The translations under genes were made by a program, and so were the position numbers. Below are positions 21,850 to 29,888 of a stretch of DNA of 64,000 bases, one piece after another. Origin of the DNA: Tritrichomonas musculus (Eukaryota; Parabasalia; Tritrichomonadida; Tritrichomonadidae); contig JAPFFF010000036.1 of the NCBI GenBank assembly GCA_039105265.1, positions 310,001 to 374,000 on the forward strand. Reading direction: 5' to 3'. Each line of letters opens with the position of its first letter. The first letter of the stretch is position 1. Below the pieces are notes generated by a model. It was not told the origin of the DNA. It did not search any database and was given only the letters and a program-made list of their open reading frames with translations.

Positions 21850-22378
21850 TCTTATTATTATTATAAAAATATGATTAATAGTAATTATATGTATTTTATT
21901 TATGATAGGAAGTATATAGAAATGGTGATTTTCGACTTTCGGTCAAAACTAACCATTTCAGTAGCATATGACACAACTTCCAAAATGTTAGCACGCTATA
22001 TATGTTATTATCCTTCCTAGGAAGTTGATTTGATATGTATAAATAGCCTCTGTGCATTTATTTTCTTTGAATTCACAATCAATGATAAAAAAAGAAATAT
22101 CACCACTAATTTGTTCAAAATTATACATATATGTGTATAATTTTGCTTAATAATTTATGTCAAAATCTGAATTACAGTATTTAAAGTTTGTGTATTGGTT
22201 CTCGAAGTATTTATTTACTGATATGATTTAAATTATTAGTGTAAGTGTGAACATTTTGCATGATATATTATGACAATAATTAAAATACACGATAAAAATA
22301 TTATTTATCGTGTAAATAATTCGAAATATAGTAAGATAAATAAGATTCAAAATTTGAGAGGTGGAAAATAAAAAATAA
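21850..22378. other. Intergenic DNA between tRNA and BspA-like gene
   Basis: AT-rich with a palindrome CTTCCTAGGAAG near 22013 and a short inverted repeat CGATAAA...TTTATCG near 22290-22312. No gene is supported. Confidence 0.45.
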
Positions 22379-24613
22379 ATGGAAGGAGAAAATCCGCAAA
22401 AGTCGACAATTGAGTCGGAATTTTTCAAGATTCCAATTGAGGAATATGAGGAGGACATGGAGACAGAATCAGCGAAAGGAAAGAAAAAAGAAATTCTCGA
22501 TCTTTTAAAAAATTATAATAAACTTCGTTCTGGAGAAGAATTCAAAGAAATTAAAGATAAACTACATAGAGCATGTAGAAAAGGTGACGTTGATTTAATT
22601 AAAATTTATTTAAGTGAAACGATCAAAAATAAAACAAACAAACTTCAATTCAAAATCGATTCAACAAATCGAACAGCATCTCTATTTAAAGTCAGCAATG
22701 ATATTAAAGAAGTTTTTGTGCCACGAACAGTTGAACATGAATCAGCTGAATACTTAATCACTAGCATCACAGGTACGAGTGAATATCTCAGAACACTGAA
22801 TTTTGTCGAAGATTCAGCAGTCATAACAATTTACCAAGATGTGTTTCCATCTTTTTCAAGCATCAAAGAAATTTATTTTCCAACAAGTTTGAAAGAATTG
22901 AGAGAAGGATGGTGTTTTATTACAGGTCATTTGACAAAAATTCAAATTTCACCATCTAATGGTCAATTCAAGATTGTAGAAGACAAATATTTAATTGGTA
23001 AAAGTGACTCAAATAATGATGAATTTGACACTCTTCTATTTGCATGTAGAGACATCGAAGAAATTTCTATTCCATCAAATATCAAAATCATATCATCTTA
23101 TGCATTTCAATTTTGTGAGAATCTGACAAAAGTTGAAATTCCACCAAATTCTATTTTACAAACAATTGGAGAATATGCATTTCCACAATTAAAAATCAAA
23201 GAAATTTATTTTCCAGCGAGTTTGAAAGAATTGAAAGAAGGATGGTGTTGTCGTACAGATAAATTGACGAAAATTCAAATTTCACCATCTAATGGTCAAT
23301 TCAAAATTGTAGAAGACAAATATTTAATTGGTAAAAGTGACCAAAACAAAGATGAATTTGACACTCTTCTATTTGCATTTAGAGACATCGAAGAAATTTC
23401 TATTCCATCAAATATCAAAATCATATCATCTTGTGCATTTCAAAGTTGCAAAAATCTGACAAAAGTTGAAATTTCATCAAATTCTAATTTAAAAATAATT
23501 GAATCATGCGCATTTTCGTATACAAATATCAGAGAAATTTTTATTCCATCAAAAGTTTCAAAAATTTGTTATAATGCATTTTACTTATGTGAAAATCTGA
23601 CAAAAGTCGAAATTCCAACAAATTCTGATTTACAAACAATTGGATCACATGCATTTTATTCTACAAACATCAAAGAAATTTTTATTCCATCAAAAGTTTC
23701 AAAAATATGTGATAATGCATTTCAAAATTGCAAAAATCTTACAAAAATTGAAATTCCATCAAATTCTAATTTGCAAACAATTGAATCAAGTGCATTTTCA
23801 TATTCAAAAATTGAAGAAATTTATATTCCAACAAGTTTGAAAGAATTTAAAGAAGGATGGTGTTATTATATAAAACATTTGAATATAATTCAAGTTTCAC
23901 CATCTAATGGTCAATTCAAGATTGTAGAAGACAAATATTTAATTGGTAAAAGTGATCCAAACAAAGATGAATTTGACACTCTTCTATTTGCATGTAGAGA
24001 CATCGAAGAAATTTCTATTCCATCAAATATCAAAATCATATCATCTTATGCATTTCAATTTTGTGAGAATCTGACAAAATTTGCAATTCCACCAAATTCT
24101 AGTTTACAAACAATTGGAGAATATGCATTTTCGTGGTCAAATATCAAATTAGTTTTTATTCCATTTAAAGTTTCAAAAATATGTAAATGTGCATTTTACA
24201 ATTGTAAAAATTTGACAAAAGTTGAAATTCCAACGAATTCTAATTTGCAAACAATTGAAAGAAATGCATTTTCATTTTCAAACATCAAAGAAATTATTAT
24301 TCCATCAAAAGTTATAGAAATATGTGGAGGTGCATTTGCCGATTGCAAAAATCTGACTAAAGTTGAATTTCTAACAAATTCTAATTTACAAACAATTAGA
24401 TCAAGCGCATTTTCTTATTCAAATATTAAAGAAATTTTTATTCCATCAAAAGTTTCAAAAATATATGATGGTGCATTTGACAATTGCAGCAATCTTCAAA
24501 TCATTGAAATTTCAGAAGAATCAAAATTGGAAACATTTCCATTGTTAGCTTTTGATAAAAATTCTAAAATCATAATTATGATTCCAACATCATTAGAAAA
24601 ATTGATTCATTAA
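22379..24613 (+). CDS. BspA-like leucine-rich-repeat protein with N-terminal ankyrin-like segment
   Basis: The 744-residue protein has a charged N-terminus and one ankyrin-like helix pair (LHRACRKGDVDLIKIYL, about residues 61-77). From about residue 100 on it consists of LRR_5/BspA repeats such as AFQNCKNLTKIEIPSNSNLQTI and NIKEIFIPSKVSKIC. A superrepeat of about 105 residues containing LKELxEGWC...NGQFKIVEDKYLIGKSD...DIEEISIPSNIKII is present three times (DNA about 22880-23110, 23200-23430 and 23830-24060), nearly identical at the DNA level. No signal peptide or membrane helix is visible. Such proteins in parabasalids are thought to act in surface binding or scaffolding. The stop lies right at the left border of the virus-like element. 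Confidence 0.8.
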   Translation: MEGENPQKSTIESEFFKIPIEEYEEDMETESAKGKKKEILDLLKNYNKLRSGEEFKEIKDKLHRACRKGDVDLIKIYLSETIKNKTNKLQFKIDSTNRTASLFKVSNDIKEVFVPRTVEHESAEYLITSITGTSEYLRTLNFVEDSAVITIYQDVFPSFSSIKEIYFPTSLKELREGWCFITGHLTKIQISPSNGQFKIVEDKYLIGKSDSNNDEFDTLLFACRDIEEISIPSNIKIISSYAFQFCENLTKVEIPPNSILQTIGEYAFPQLKIKEIYFPASLKELKEGWCCRTDKLTKIQISPSNGQFKIVEDKYLIGKSDQNKDEFDTLLFAFRDIEEISIPSNIKIISSCAFQSCKNLTKVEISSNSNLKIIESCAFSYTNIREIFIPSKVSKICYNAFYLCENLTKVEIPTNSDLQTIGSHAFYSTNIKEIFIPSKVSKICDNAFQNCKNLTKIEIPSNSNLQTIESSAFSYSKIEEIYIPTSLKEFKEGWCYYIKHLNIIQVSPSNGQFKIVEDKYLIGKSDPNKDEFDTLLFACRDIEEISIPSNIKIISSYAFQFCENLTKFAIPPNSSLQTIGEYAFSWSNIKLVFIPFKVSKICKCAFYNCKNLTKVEIPTNSNLQTIERNAFSFSNIKEIIIPSKVIEICGGAFADCKNLTKVEFLTNSNLQTIRSSAFSYSNIKEIFIPSKVSKIYDGAFDNCSNLQIIEISEESKLETFPLLAFDKNSKIIIMIPTSLEKLIH

Positions 24614-24830
24614 GGTTCTCCTTCCCTAAAAAGTAGTATATATAAATGGCGTGATTATTTAACGTCCCTTCGGTCCGTCAAATAATCCCTCCATTTACGC
24701 CCTATTCAAGCCTATAAATGGCCTAAAATTGGTTGTTTTACAGCTTGTAGAAGACCCCTAGTTGAGGCCCTATTCGAGCCTAAAATTGGTTGTTTTGAAG
24801 TTGTTTTACAAAAAAATTATATAAACTTTT
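24614..24830. other. Probable left end of the element
   Basis: This non-coding strip holds a long hairpin and two direct repeats: CCCTATTC(A/G)AGCCTA (about 24701 and 24768) and CCTAAAATTGGTTGTTTT (about 24723 and 24779). Terminal repeats at element ends are expected for the family; the matching right end is not in view. Confidence 0.4.
24644..24696. repeat. Hairpin with 21-bp imperfect stem at the element's left end
   Basis: AAATGGCGTGATTATTTAAC and the complementary arm GTCAAATAATCCCTCCATTT form an imperfect 21-bp stem around an 11-nt loop containing CCCTTCGG. The GATTATTT core of the stem is perfect. Confidence 0.6.
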
Positions 24831-27062
24831 TTAATCAAATTTTGTATATTTAAAGCCATTTACTAACTTCTTTTCCTTTAGTTCTTTTTTGATTCTCATT
24901 CTGATTTCGCTAGCGTTGCGCTGTTCAAAGTCTCCCTTACCTTCATGTAATAGAGTTCTTCCAGCCTCCATAACAAATACACCACAATCATAATCATTAT
25001 CTTGTTGTGGACACTCCACATAGTAATATTCTAGTTTCTTTTTGAGTCCTTGATGAGTAATGAAAGCCTTAATATTTTGCTCTAATTCAGGATATTCATA
25101 TCCGTCATTCATAGAATCATATAACTCTATAGCGCCCTTATTATATCGAATAACTATCAATACCCAATGTCCTGCCAACTCGCAAGGCCAATATATTTCG
25201 TCATATTTATTAAACTTTTGAGGACAAGCCTCTTTCAATATTAAATCCATAATTTCTTTTGCATTTAACTTCGGATATATTGGACATTGCTTTCTTGTAG
25301 CTAGGAGATAGTATAAATTTGGAGCCAAAATAAGTATTTTTCCAGCATTTTTAACCTTTTTGCCTTGCTTTTGTAGGAGCTGAAAATAGTCATTAATAAC
25401 CATTTCTTCAATTGTATTGTTCATATTAAGAGAATAATATTCATCATCTCCTACTTTTTTTGGTATCGGCTTTAAGTTTTGGTTATATTCTACAGGATAA
25501 TAATTATCTGGTAATTTTGAATCATGGAATGGATTATAAAGAGGTCCGTAAACCTCTTGTGAAGGGGAACTTTTACGAGAAGTTTTTGATGAAGTCTTCG
25601 ATTTTGATGAAGTCTTAGCAGAATTTTTGCGAGATGTCTTCTTTGATGCAAATGCTGAAACTTCTTCTACGTCTGATTCATGAGCTGATGTTTTGCTTGA
25701 TGATTTAGCTGTTTCTTTAAAATATGGCATCAAATCCTTTAATATTTTTTCTCTATATGCTGGTATTTCGCTTGAATAGAACTCCTGATTTTCTTGTAGA
25801 ATATAATATTGACAATGACGAAGAGTGAAAACTCCACAGTCAGACCCATTATTTTGATACGGTCCTTGAGCATGAGTTATTAACCAACCATTCTTTGTAG
25901 TATGTAATTTCTCTATCATTTTAAGGACTGTTTTTTCGGCTTCAATATCTTTATGACCTTTCATTGAATCATGAATTATAATTTCTTTATTTTGAAGACT
26001 TATCAAGCAAAGTATATAATGAAGACCGTTATTTTCTCCAAGTTTGCTGCTTGAATGAGTAGTTATAGGGAATAAAATATCATAATACCAGTCTTTTAAG
26101 TCCTTATATGTAGTTAATCTTGAGTCAATATCTTGCATATCCTTTAATGTAAATTTCTTTCCGCATTTCCTTAAGGCTTCCCAAAATATAGGTTTCAAAA
26201 TTAAGATTCTATGTTTAATATTGTGGTCTTTAGCTAAACATTCTAAATAACGAATATAAGACCGAATAGTATTATCATCTAGCCATTCTCCAGGTTGAAG
26301 AGAATTCACATCTGACTTACTAATTCGAATACCAGAATAAGGAGCAGAAAGAGGCTTAAGTTCTCGAGAAGAAGATGATTTATACGGACTAGCTTTTGGC
26401 CTCGTAGAATTTTCTGAAGACTTTGTATTGAATAAATCTTCTAAGGAATAGTCAATTGGAGATTTTGGTTTTGAAGACTTTGATTTTGGCTTTTCTTCTT
26501 GTTTCTTTTTTTCTTTTGGCTTAGGTGCAGGTTCAGGTTCGGGCATAGGAAGGGCATAATCATCATTTTCTTCATCAAGTTTGATAGATTTTTTATTGGA
26601 TTTCTTAGGTTGGTCAGGACCGTCAGAGGAATCAGATAAAAAGTCCGAATCAGAATCGGTCCAGAATGAAGGCTTATTTTGTGGTCCAATTTTCTCTGCG
26701 TATGTAGGGTCAGGAAGATAATCTCGAACTAATCTGAAATACCCTCTAACAGCTCTTAAAGTACCATATTTTGGTATATATTTATATAATTCCATACTTC
26801 CATTCCTATTCTTGACTATAACTAATAAATATCCTGTTATTTTGACTTTCTTTTTACGAATTTCTTTTATATATTTTAGCAATATAATATTTGCAGTATC
26901 AGATAACCAATTATATTGACAAGATAACTGCATAGTATTTTTATGGAAAACGGCTAAAGGATACCGAACTTGATTTGTCATCGCAGTAAGATTCTCTCTT
27001 AATATAGTATCTAAGGCAGGTTTAAACTTTAAATAACCTCCAACAAACATGTATTTTGTCAT
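24831..27062 (-). CDS. Protein with two Ulp1-like (C48) cysteine protease domains
   Basis: The 743-residue protein has an N-terminal module (1-125; see the related small proteins to its right) and a disordered Pro/Lys/Ser-rich linker. Protease domain 1 has LQPGEWLDDNTIRSY at about 254, His in NGLHYIL (about 345), Asp in IIHDSMKG (362), and Gln/Cys in YQNNGSDCGVF (409). After a Ser/Lys-rich linker comes domain 2, with His in AGHWVLIVI (632), Asp in ELYDSMND (649) and Gln/Cys in QQDNDYDCGVF (693). Both have a complete His-Asp-Gln-Cys set. In Mavericks and adenoviruses a Ulp1/adenain-type protease matures capsid proteins. Two domains in one chain is unusual. Transcription diverges from the 27091 gene across 28 bp. 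Confidence 0.9.
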   Translation of the reverse strand: MTKYMFVGGYLKFKPALDTILRENLTAMTNQVRYPLAVFHKNTMQLSCQYNWLSDTANIILLKYIKEIRKKKVKITGYLLVIVKNRNGSMELYKYIPKYGTLRAVRGYFRLVRDYLPDPTYAEKIGPQNKPSFWTDSDSDFLSDSSDGPDQPKKSNKKSIKLDEENDDYALPMPEPEPAPKPKEKKKQEEKPKSKSSKPKSPIDYSLEDLFNTKSSENSTRPKASPYKSSSSRELKPLSAPYSGIRISKSDVNSLQPGEWLDDNTIRSYIRYLECLAKDHNIKHRILILKPIFWEALRKCGKKFTLKDMQDIDSRLTTYKDLKDWYYDILFPITTHSSSKLGENNGLHYILCLISLQNKEIIIHDSMKGHKDIEAEKTVLKMIEKLHTTKNGWLITHAQGPYQNNGSDCGVFTLRHCQYYILQENQEFYSSEIPAYREKILKDLMPYFKETAKSSSKTSAHESDVEEVSAFASKKTSRKNSAKTSSKSKTSSKTSRKSSPSQEVYGPLYNPFHDSKLPDNYYPVEYNQNLKPIPKKVGDDEYYSLNMNNTIEEMVINDYFQLLQKQGKKVKNAGKILILAPNLYYLLATRKQCPIYPKLNAKEIMDLILKEACPQKFNKYDEIYWPCELAGHWVLIVIRYNKGAIELYDSMNDGYEYPELEQNIKAFITHQGLKKKLEYYYVECPQQDNDYDCGVFVMEAGRTLLHEGKGDFEQRNASEIRMRIKKELKEKKLVNGFKYTKFD

Positions 27063-27090
27063 TGTTTATTTATATTTTTAAAAATTTTAA
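27063..27090. promoter_or_regulatory. 28-bp divergent intergenic promoter region
   Basis: Only 28 bp of A/T separate the start codons of the protease (minus) and the 27091 gene (plus), so both promoters must be packed here or reach into the coding sequences. Confidence 0.4.
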
Positions 27091-27978
27091 ATGACAGATT
27101 TAATTTTTCCTATAGAGAGTACGTTATACATTAAAAAAGGGATTGATAAAATTATAAAACATGATGATAGAAAAAAATGGTTTCCTACTATCTTTTTGGA
27201 CGGCGAAAAGGATGAAAATCCGAATGATATATTTATTATTCAACAAGCAGCGATAACAAGAAAGTCAAGGAATCCTGGTAGAAAAACAAAACAAAAAAAT
27301 AATGATGAAGATAAATATAGAATCTTTGTCGAAACTTTTGAATGGTATGATAAGAAAGAATTCTTAGATAGATTAAAGATTTTTGCCGAAGCATGTAAAA
27401 AGAAACATATTACTATTTTTGGTATGATTTATGTTCATATAGGTTATTATGATAAAAAACTAAGATGTAATAAAACAGCGGAGACTCAAAAAATAGTTAT
27501 TAAGAAAGGTAAAATTGTTCCTTCAAGAATTAGGATAACAGCAAGACAATGTCAAAATGTTATGCATAAAGATAATAGAGAATATAAAATCGAAGACCTT
27601 TATGAGCCTCCTCCAAATGGAACAAGCAATAGAGCTGAAACAGACGAGAATCTTTTTGATTATAACGATGATGGAGAAAGAGAACTTGAAATAACAAATT
27701 CGAAATATCAAGATGATGAAGAAAATTATCAAGCCGCATTAGCGAACATCAAAAAAATACCAAAGAATAAAAAAGCTTTAAAGAATAAAACAAAGACGAC
27801 AAAGAATAAAACAAAACAAACAAAAAAAGTAGTTGAAAAACAACAAGAAGTAGCCCAAGGAGATGATGACGACTTTTATAATCCAGATGAAGATAACTAT
27901 TTCAGAGATACATCAAATACTGATGCGGATAGTGATGCTTTACTTAATGATATTATGGACTGGGTCAATAAAAATTAA
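27091..27978 (+). CDS. Element protein of unknown function with acidic/Lys-rich tail
   Basis: The 295-residue product has an N-terminal globular part (about 1-155) and a disordered C-terminal part with a Lys/Thr/Asn-rich stretch (NKTKTTKNKTKQTKK) and an acidic end. The globular part contains HITIFGMIYVHIG followed by a charged strand. This resembles the GxIY core of the small proteins at 28048, 28422 and 44251 and of the N-termini of the 24831 and 41264 proteins. It may be a duplicated virion or regulatory module. No catalytic motif is seen. Confidence 0.65.
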   Translation: MTDLIFPIESTLYIKKGIDKIIKHDDRKKWFPTIFLDGEKDENPNDIFIIQQAAITRKSRNPGRKTKQKNNDEDKYRIFVETFEWYDKKEFLDRLKIFAEACKKKHITIFGMIYVHIGYYDKKLRCNKTAETQKIVIKKGKIVPSRIRITARQCQNVMHKDNREYKIEDLYEPPPNGTSNRAETDENLFDYNDDGERELEITNSKYQDDEENYQAALANIKKIPKNKKALKNKTKTTKNKTKQTKKVVEKQQEVAQGDDDDFYNPDEDNYFRDTSNTDADSDALLNDIMDWVNKN

Positions 27979-28047
27979 GAGAATCAATAAAAATTTTAAT
28001 GAATCTTTTGTCTGCGATTGATAATTCGTGAAGCTTTTATTTTTGCT

Positions 28048-28386
28048 TTAGATGGTTTGAAATTTTCCTCCTCGTATTGAATATTTCGAAATCTTTATTC
28101 CAGTGACTTCAGGGCTATCGAAATATTCTTTATTGCCAATTGCGATATAAAAACTGCCTTTTGCGCTAAAATGACGTTTTGCTAATAGAGCTGCTATATC
28201 AGTTAATGATTCTTTTAGTGGTTCCCATTTCGTCCATTCATAATAAACGGGCTTAAAATATTTTCGGTCTACGTCTATTGTTTCTGATTTAGGTGGTAAT
28301 AATTCAAGAACTTCATCATATACTGTATCGGTTAATTGTTTCCTAAATCGGTATCCTTCTCCAGGCAAAAACATTGCATACGACAT
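28048..28386 (-). CDS. Small element protein sharing the GxIY-type module
   Basis: A 112-residue protein beginning SYAMFLPGEGYRF. Its second half (AKGSFYIAIGNKEYFDSPEV...YSIRGGKF) follows the same pattern as other element proteins: a strand with G-x-(I/F)-Y, a variable loop, a second strand and an aromatic/basic end. It lies in a same-strand pair with the 28422 gene, 35 bp apart, which suggests duplication. Function unknown. Confidence 0.6.
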   Translation of the reverse strand: MSYAMFLPGEGYRFRKQLTDTVYDEVLELLPPKSETIDVDRKYFKPVYYEWTKWEPLKESLTDIAALLAKRHFSAKGSFYIAIGNKEYFDSPEVTGIKISKYSIRGGKFQTI

Positions 28387-28421
28387 TTTTGTTTCAGAAA
28401 AAAAATTAAATATTAAATTTT

Positions 28422-28763
28422 TTACTTTCTCGATTCATAGTAAGACGTCCATCTCCAAGGACTTCCCTCAATCACTATTCCCTGCCTATCTACTTTCAAT
28501 ATTTCATTCTTTGGATTTTCTGGGTCTGTTACAATATAGATTCGTCCTGAAACACGTCCTTTTAGTAATTTTTCAATATCTTTCAAACTATTAACAACTT
28601 CAGTTTCTGATATCCAGTTCAGAGAAAGAAGTGGGCAAATCTTTTTATTTTTATATTCAAAAATTTGAAACATCAAACAATTATTTTCGATAGTTTCAAG
28701 GTCGTCTTGAGAAAACTTTTTTGATAATTTCAAATAGCCATCAACAATCATTACTTTCGGCAT
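28422..28763 (-). CDS. Small element protein sharing the GxIY-type module
   Basis: A 113-residue protein beginning PKVMIVDGYLKLSKKF, which resembles the N-terminus of the double protease (KYMFVGGYLKFKPAL). It continues with LLSLNWISETEVVNSLKDIEKLLKGRVSGRIYIV, again parallel to the protease N-terminus (QYNWLSDTANIILLKYI...KITGYLLVIV). It is therefore a stand-alone copy of the module fused to the protease. Function unknown. Confidence 0.6.
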   Translation of the reverse strand: MPKVMIVDGYLKLSKKFSQDDLETIENNCLMFQIFEYKNKKICPLLSLNWISETEVVNSLKDIEKLLKGRVSGRIYIVTDPENPKNEILKVDRQGIVIEGSPWRWTSYYESRK

Positions 28764-28790
28764 TTTGTTTTAATTTAAAAAGTAAAAAAA

Positions 28791-29039
28791 ATGAATTACA
28801 AAAAAGAAGAATTAGAGAGCTTGAATGACCTTTTGTTTTTAATTTTGGAGTGGCGATTTGCTAGAATATCTTGGTATAGACAATATTGGATGATGAATAT
28901 ATTGGAAATGGCTCGGGAGGTTTTCGACAGATTGTTTATCGACGAATTCAGGGAAGTAGAGAGGAACGATGAAAATTTTATCAATCAGCTTGAGCAAATA
29001 ATTTTGGAAAGATTAGAGATAGTAATTAGGAGTTTATAA
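28791..29039 (+). CDS. Small helical element protein, paralog of the 35955 product
   Basis: An 82-residue, mostly helical, acidic product with the segment EVFDRLFIDEFREVERNDENFINQLEQIILERLE. The 80-residue product at 35955-36197 (minus) has the same layout (EFFDSKFIENFKNDKSYLNMIEAMLIQELE), so the two are likely paralogs. No known domain is recognised. Confidence 0.55.
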   Translation: MNYKKEELESLNDLLFLILEWRFARISWYRQYWMMNILEMAREVFDRLFIDEFREVERNDENFINQLEQIILERLEIVIRSL

Positions 29040-29056
29040 AGAATGAAAAAATAAAA

Positions 29057-29284
29057 ATGAATGATTTACATAAATTGTTTCAATATTCTGTAAACTACTT
29101 TGAGACTCCCTCCAAAGAAGAAAAAGCTCTTTGGGTAGAAAAAGCTATTTGTTTAATTTATGAACTTGAAGATGATGATTTCATAGAGGAAGTAGTATTA
29201 AACGAAGATGAAGAAATTTTTATGAAAAATATTCAGCAATATGCCTTTTATAAATCAAATATGAAATATCATTATAGTGGATGA
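29057..29284 (+). CDS. Small acidic element protein
   Basis: A 75-residue acidic product (DDDFIEEVVLNEDEEIFM) directly downstream of the 28791 gene on the same strand, 17 bp apart. Start ATG 29057 is preceded by an A-rich leader, like its neighbour. Not recognised. Confidence 0.5.
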   Translation: MNDLHKLFQYSVNYFETPSKEEKALWVEKAICLIYELEDDDFIEEVVLNEDEEIFMKNIQQYAFYKSNMKYHYSG

Positions 29285-29296
29285 AAATATATTTTA

Positions 29297-29308
29297 TCAT
29301 GAATGAAA
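29297..29308 (+). promoter_or_regulatory. Shared upstream motif TCATGAATGAAA
   Basis: TCATGAATGAAA or a one-base variant lies 8-10 bp before the start of three genes encoding MAFGxF proteins: here, at 29455-29466 (GCATGAATGAAA) and, inverted, at 31805-31816. It is likely a common initiator-type promoter. Confidence 0.45.
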
Positions 29309-29315
29309 TATATAT

Positions 29316-29447
29316 ATGGCTTTCGGAGAATTTAATAAAAAAATTAATAATTCAACAACTTCTCTTCCTCCAAATTTTACAAGTATCAGAAATAATTTAT
29401 CTTCAAATACTCCTCCTCCTCCGAGGAGATATGCATGGGCTAAATAA
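29316..29447 (+). CDS. MAFG-family mini-protein (43 residues)
   Basis: The product begins MAFGEFNKKIN and ends with a Pro/Arg-rich tail (PPPPRRYAWAK). The N-terminal MAFGxFxKK signature is shared with the products at 29470, 31570 and 56864. Motif sharing and a shared upstream box support a real gene despite its length. Function unknown; see the 56864 entry for a capsid-lytic hypothesis. Confidence 0.55.
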   Translation: MAFGEFNKKINNSTTSLPPNFTSIRNNLSSNTPPPPRRYAWAK

Positions 29448-29469
29448 ATTTTTAGCATGAATGAAAAAT

Positions 29470-29583
29470 ATGGCTTTTGGAGAGTTTAATAAAAAAATGA
29501 AATGTACTCAAGCAAGTGATTGTGCTGTTCATCCTACAATACATAGTGTTAGAGAACGTTTAGAGAGATTAGGAAATCGTTAA
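29470..29583 (+). CDS. MAFG-family mini-protein (37 residues)
   Basis: The product begins MAFGEFNKKMKC, nearly identical over its first nine residues to that of the preceding gene, then diverges to an Arg/His-containing tail (RERLERLGNR). It follows its paralog by 22 bp and carries the same upstream motif, consistent with tandem duplication followed by tail divergence. Confidence 0.55.
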   Translation: MAFGEFNKKMKCTQASDCAVHPTIHSVRERLERLGNR

Positions 29584-29612
29584 AGAAAAATATTTTTTTG
29601 ATTAAAAGAAAA

Positions 29613-29888
29613 ATGGAAGTTCTAAAAGGAGGCTTAAACTCTTTCTTCAAAGAGATGAATAAAACAATAGACGAATTAACTTATCAAGTAAATCATGAAA
29701 TCTTAAACTCTTATACCCTTGATATGTGTATTACTTTCCAAAATAATTTGATAAAACTCAAAGAAAATTTGGAGCAAAAAAGAACAAATATTGAATTAAA
29801 TTTATTGAGTATCGCAAATACAAATCGTATATTGGAAAATATGAAAAAAGAATTTGCTGAAGTCTTAGGTTCTACTCACTCAGGATGA
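29613..29888 (+). CDS. Small coiled-coil element protein
   Basis: A 91-residue helical product (FKEMNKTIDELTYQV...NNLIKLKENLEQKRTNIELN) with heptad-like hydrophobic spacing. I chose ATG 29613 over an upstream non-ATG extension. Its 3' end overlaps the integrase stop (opposite strand) by 13 bp. Not recognised. Confidence 0.55.
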   Translation: MEVLKGGLNSFFKEMNKTIDELTYQVNHEILNSYTLDMCITFQNNLIKLKENLEQKRTNIELNLLSIANTNRILENMKKEFAEVLGSTHSG

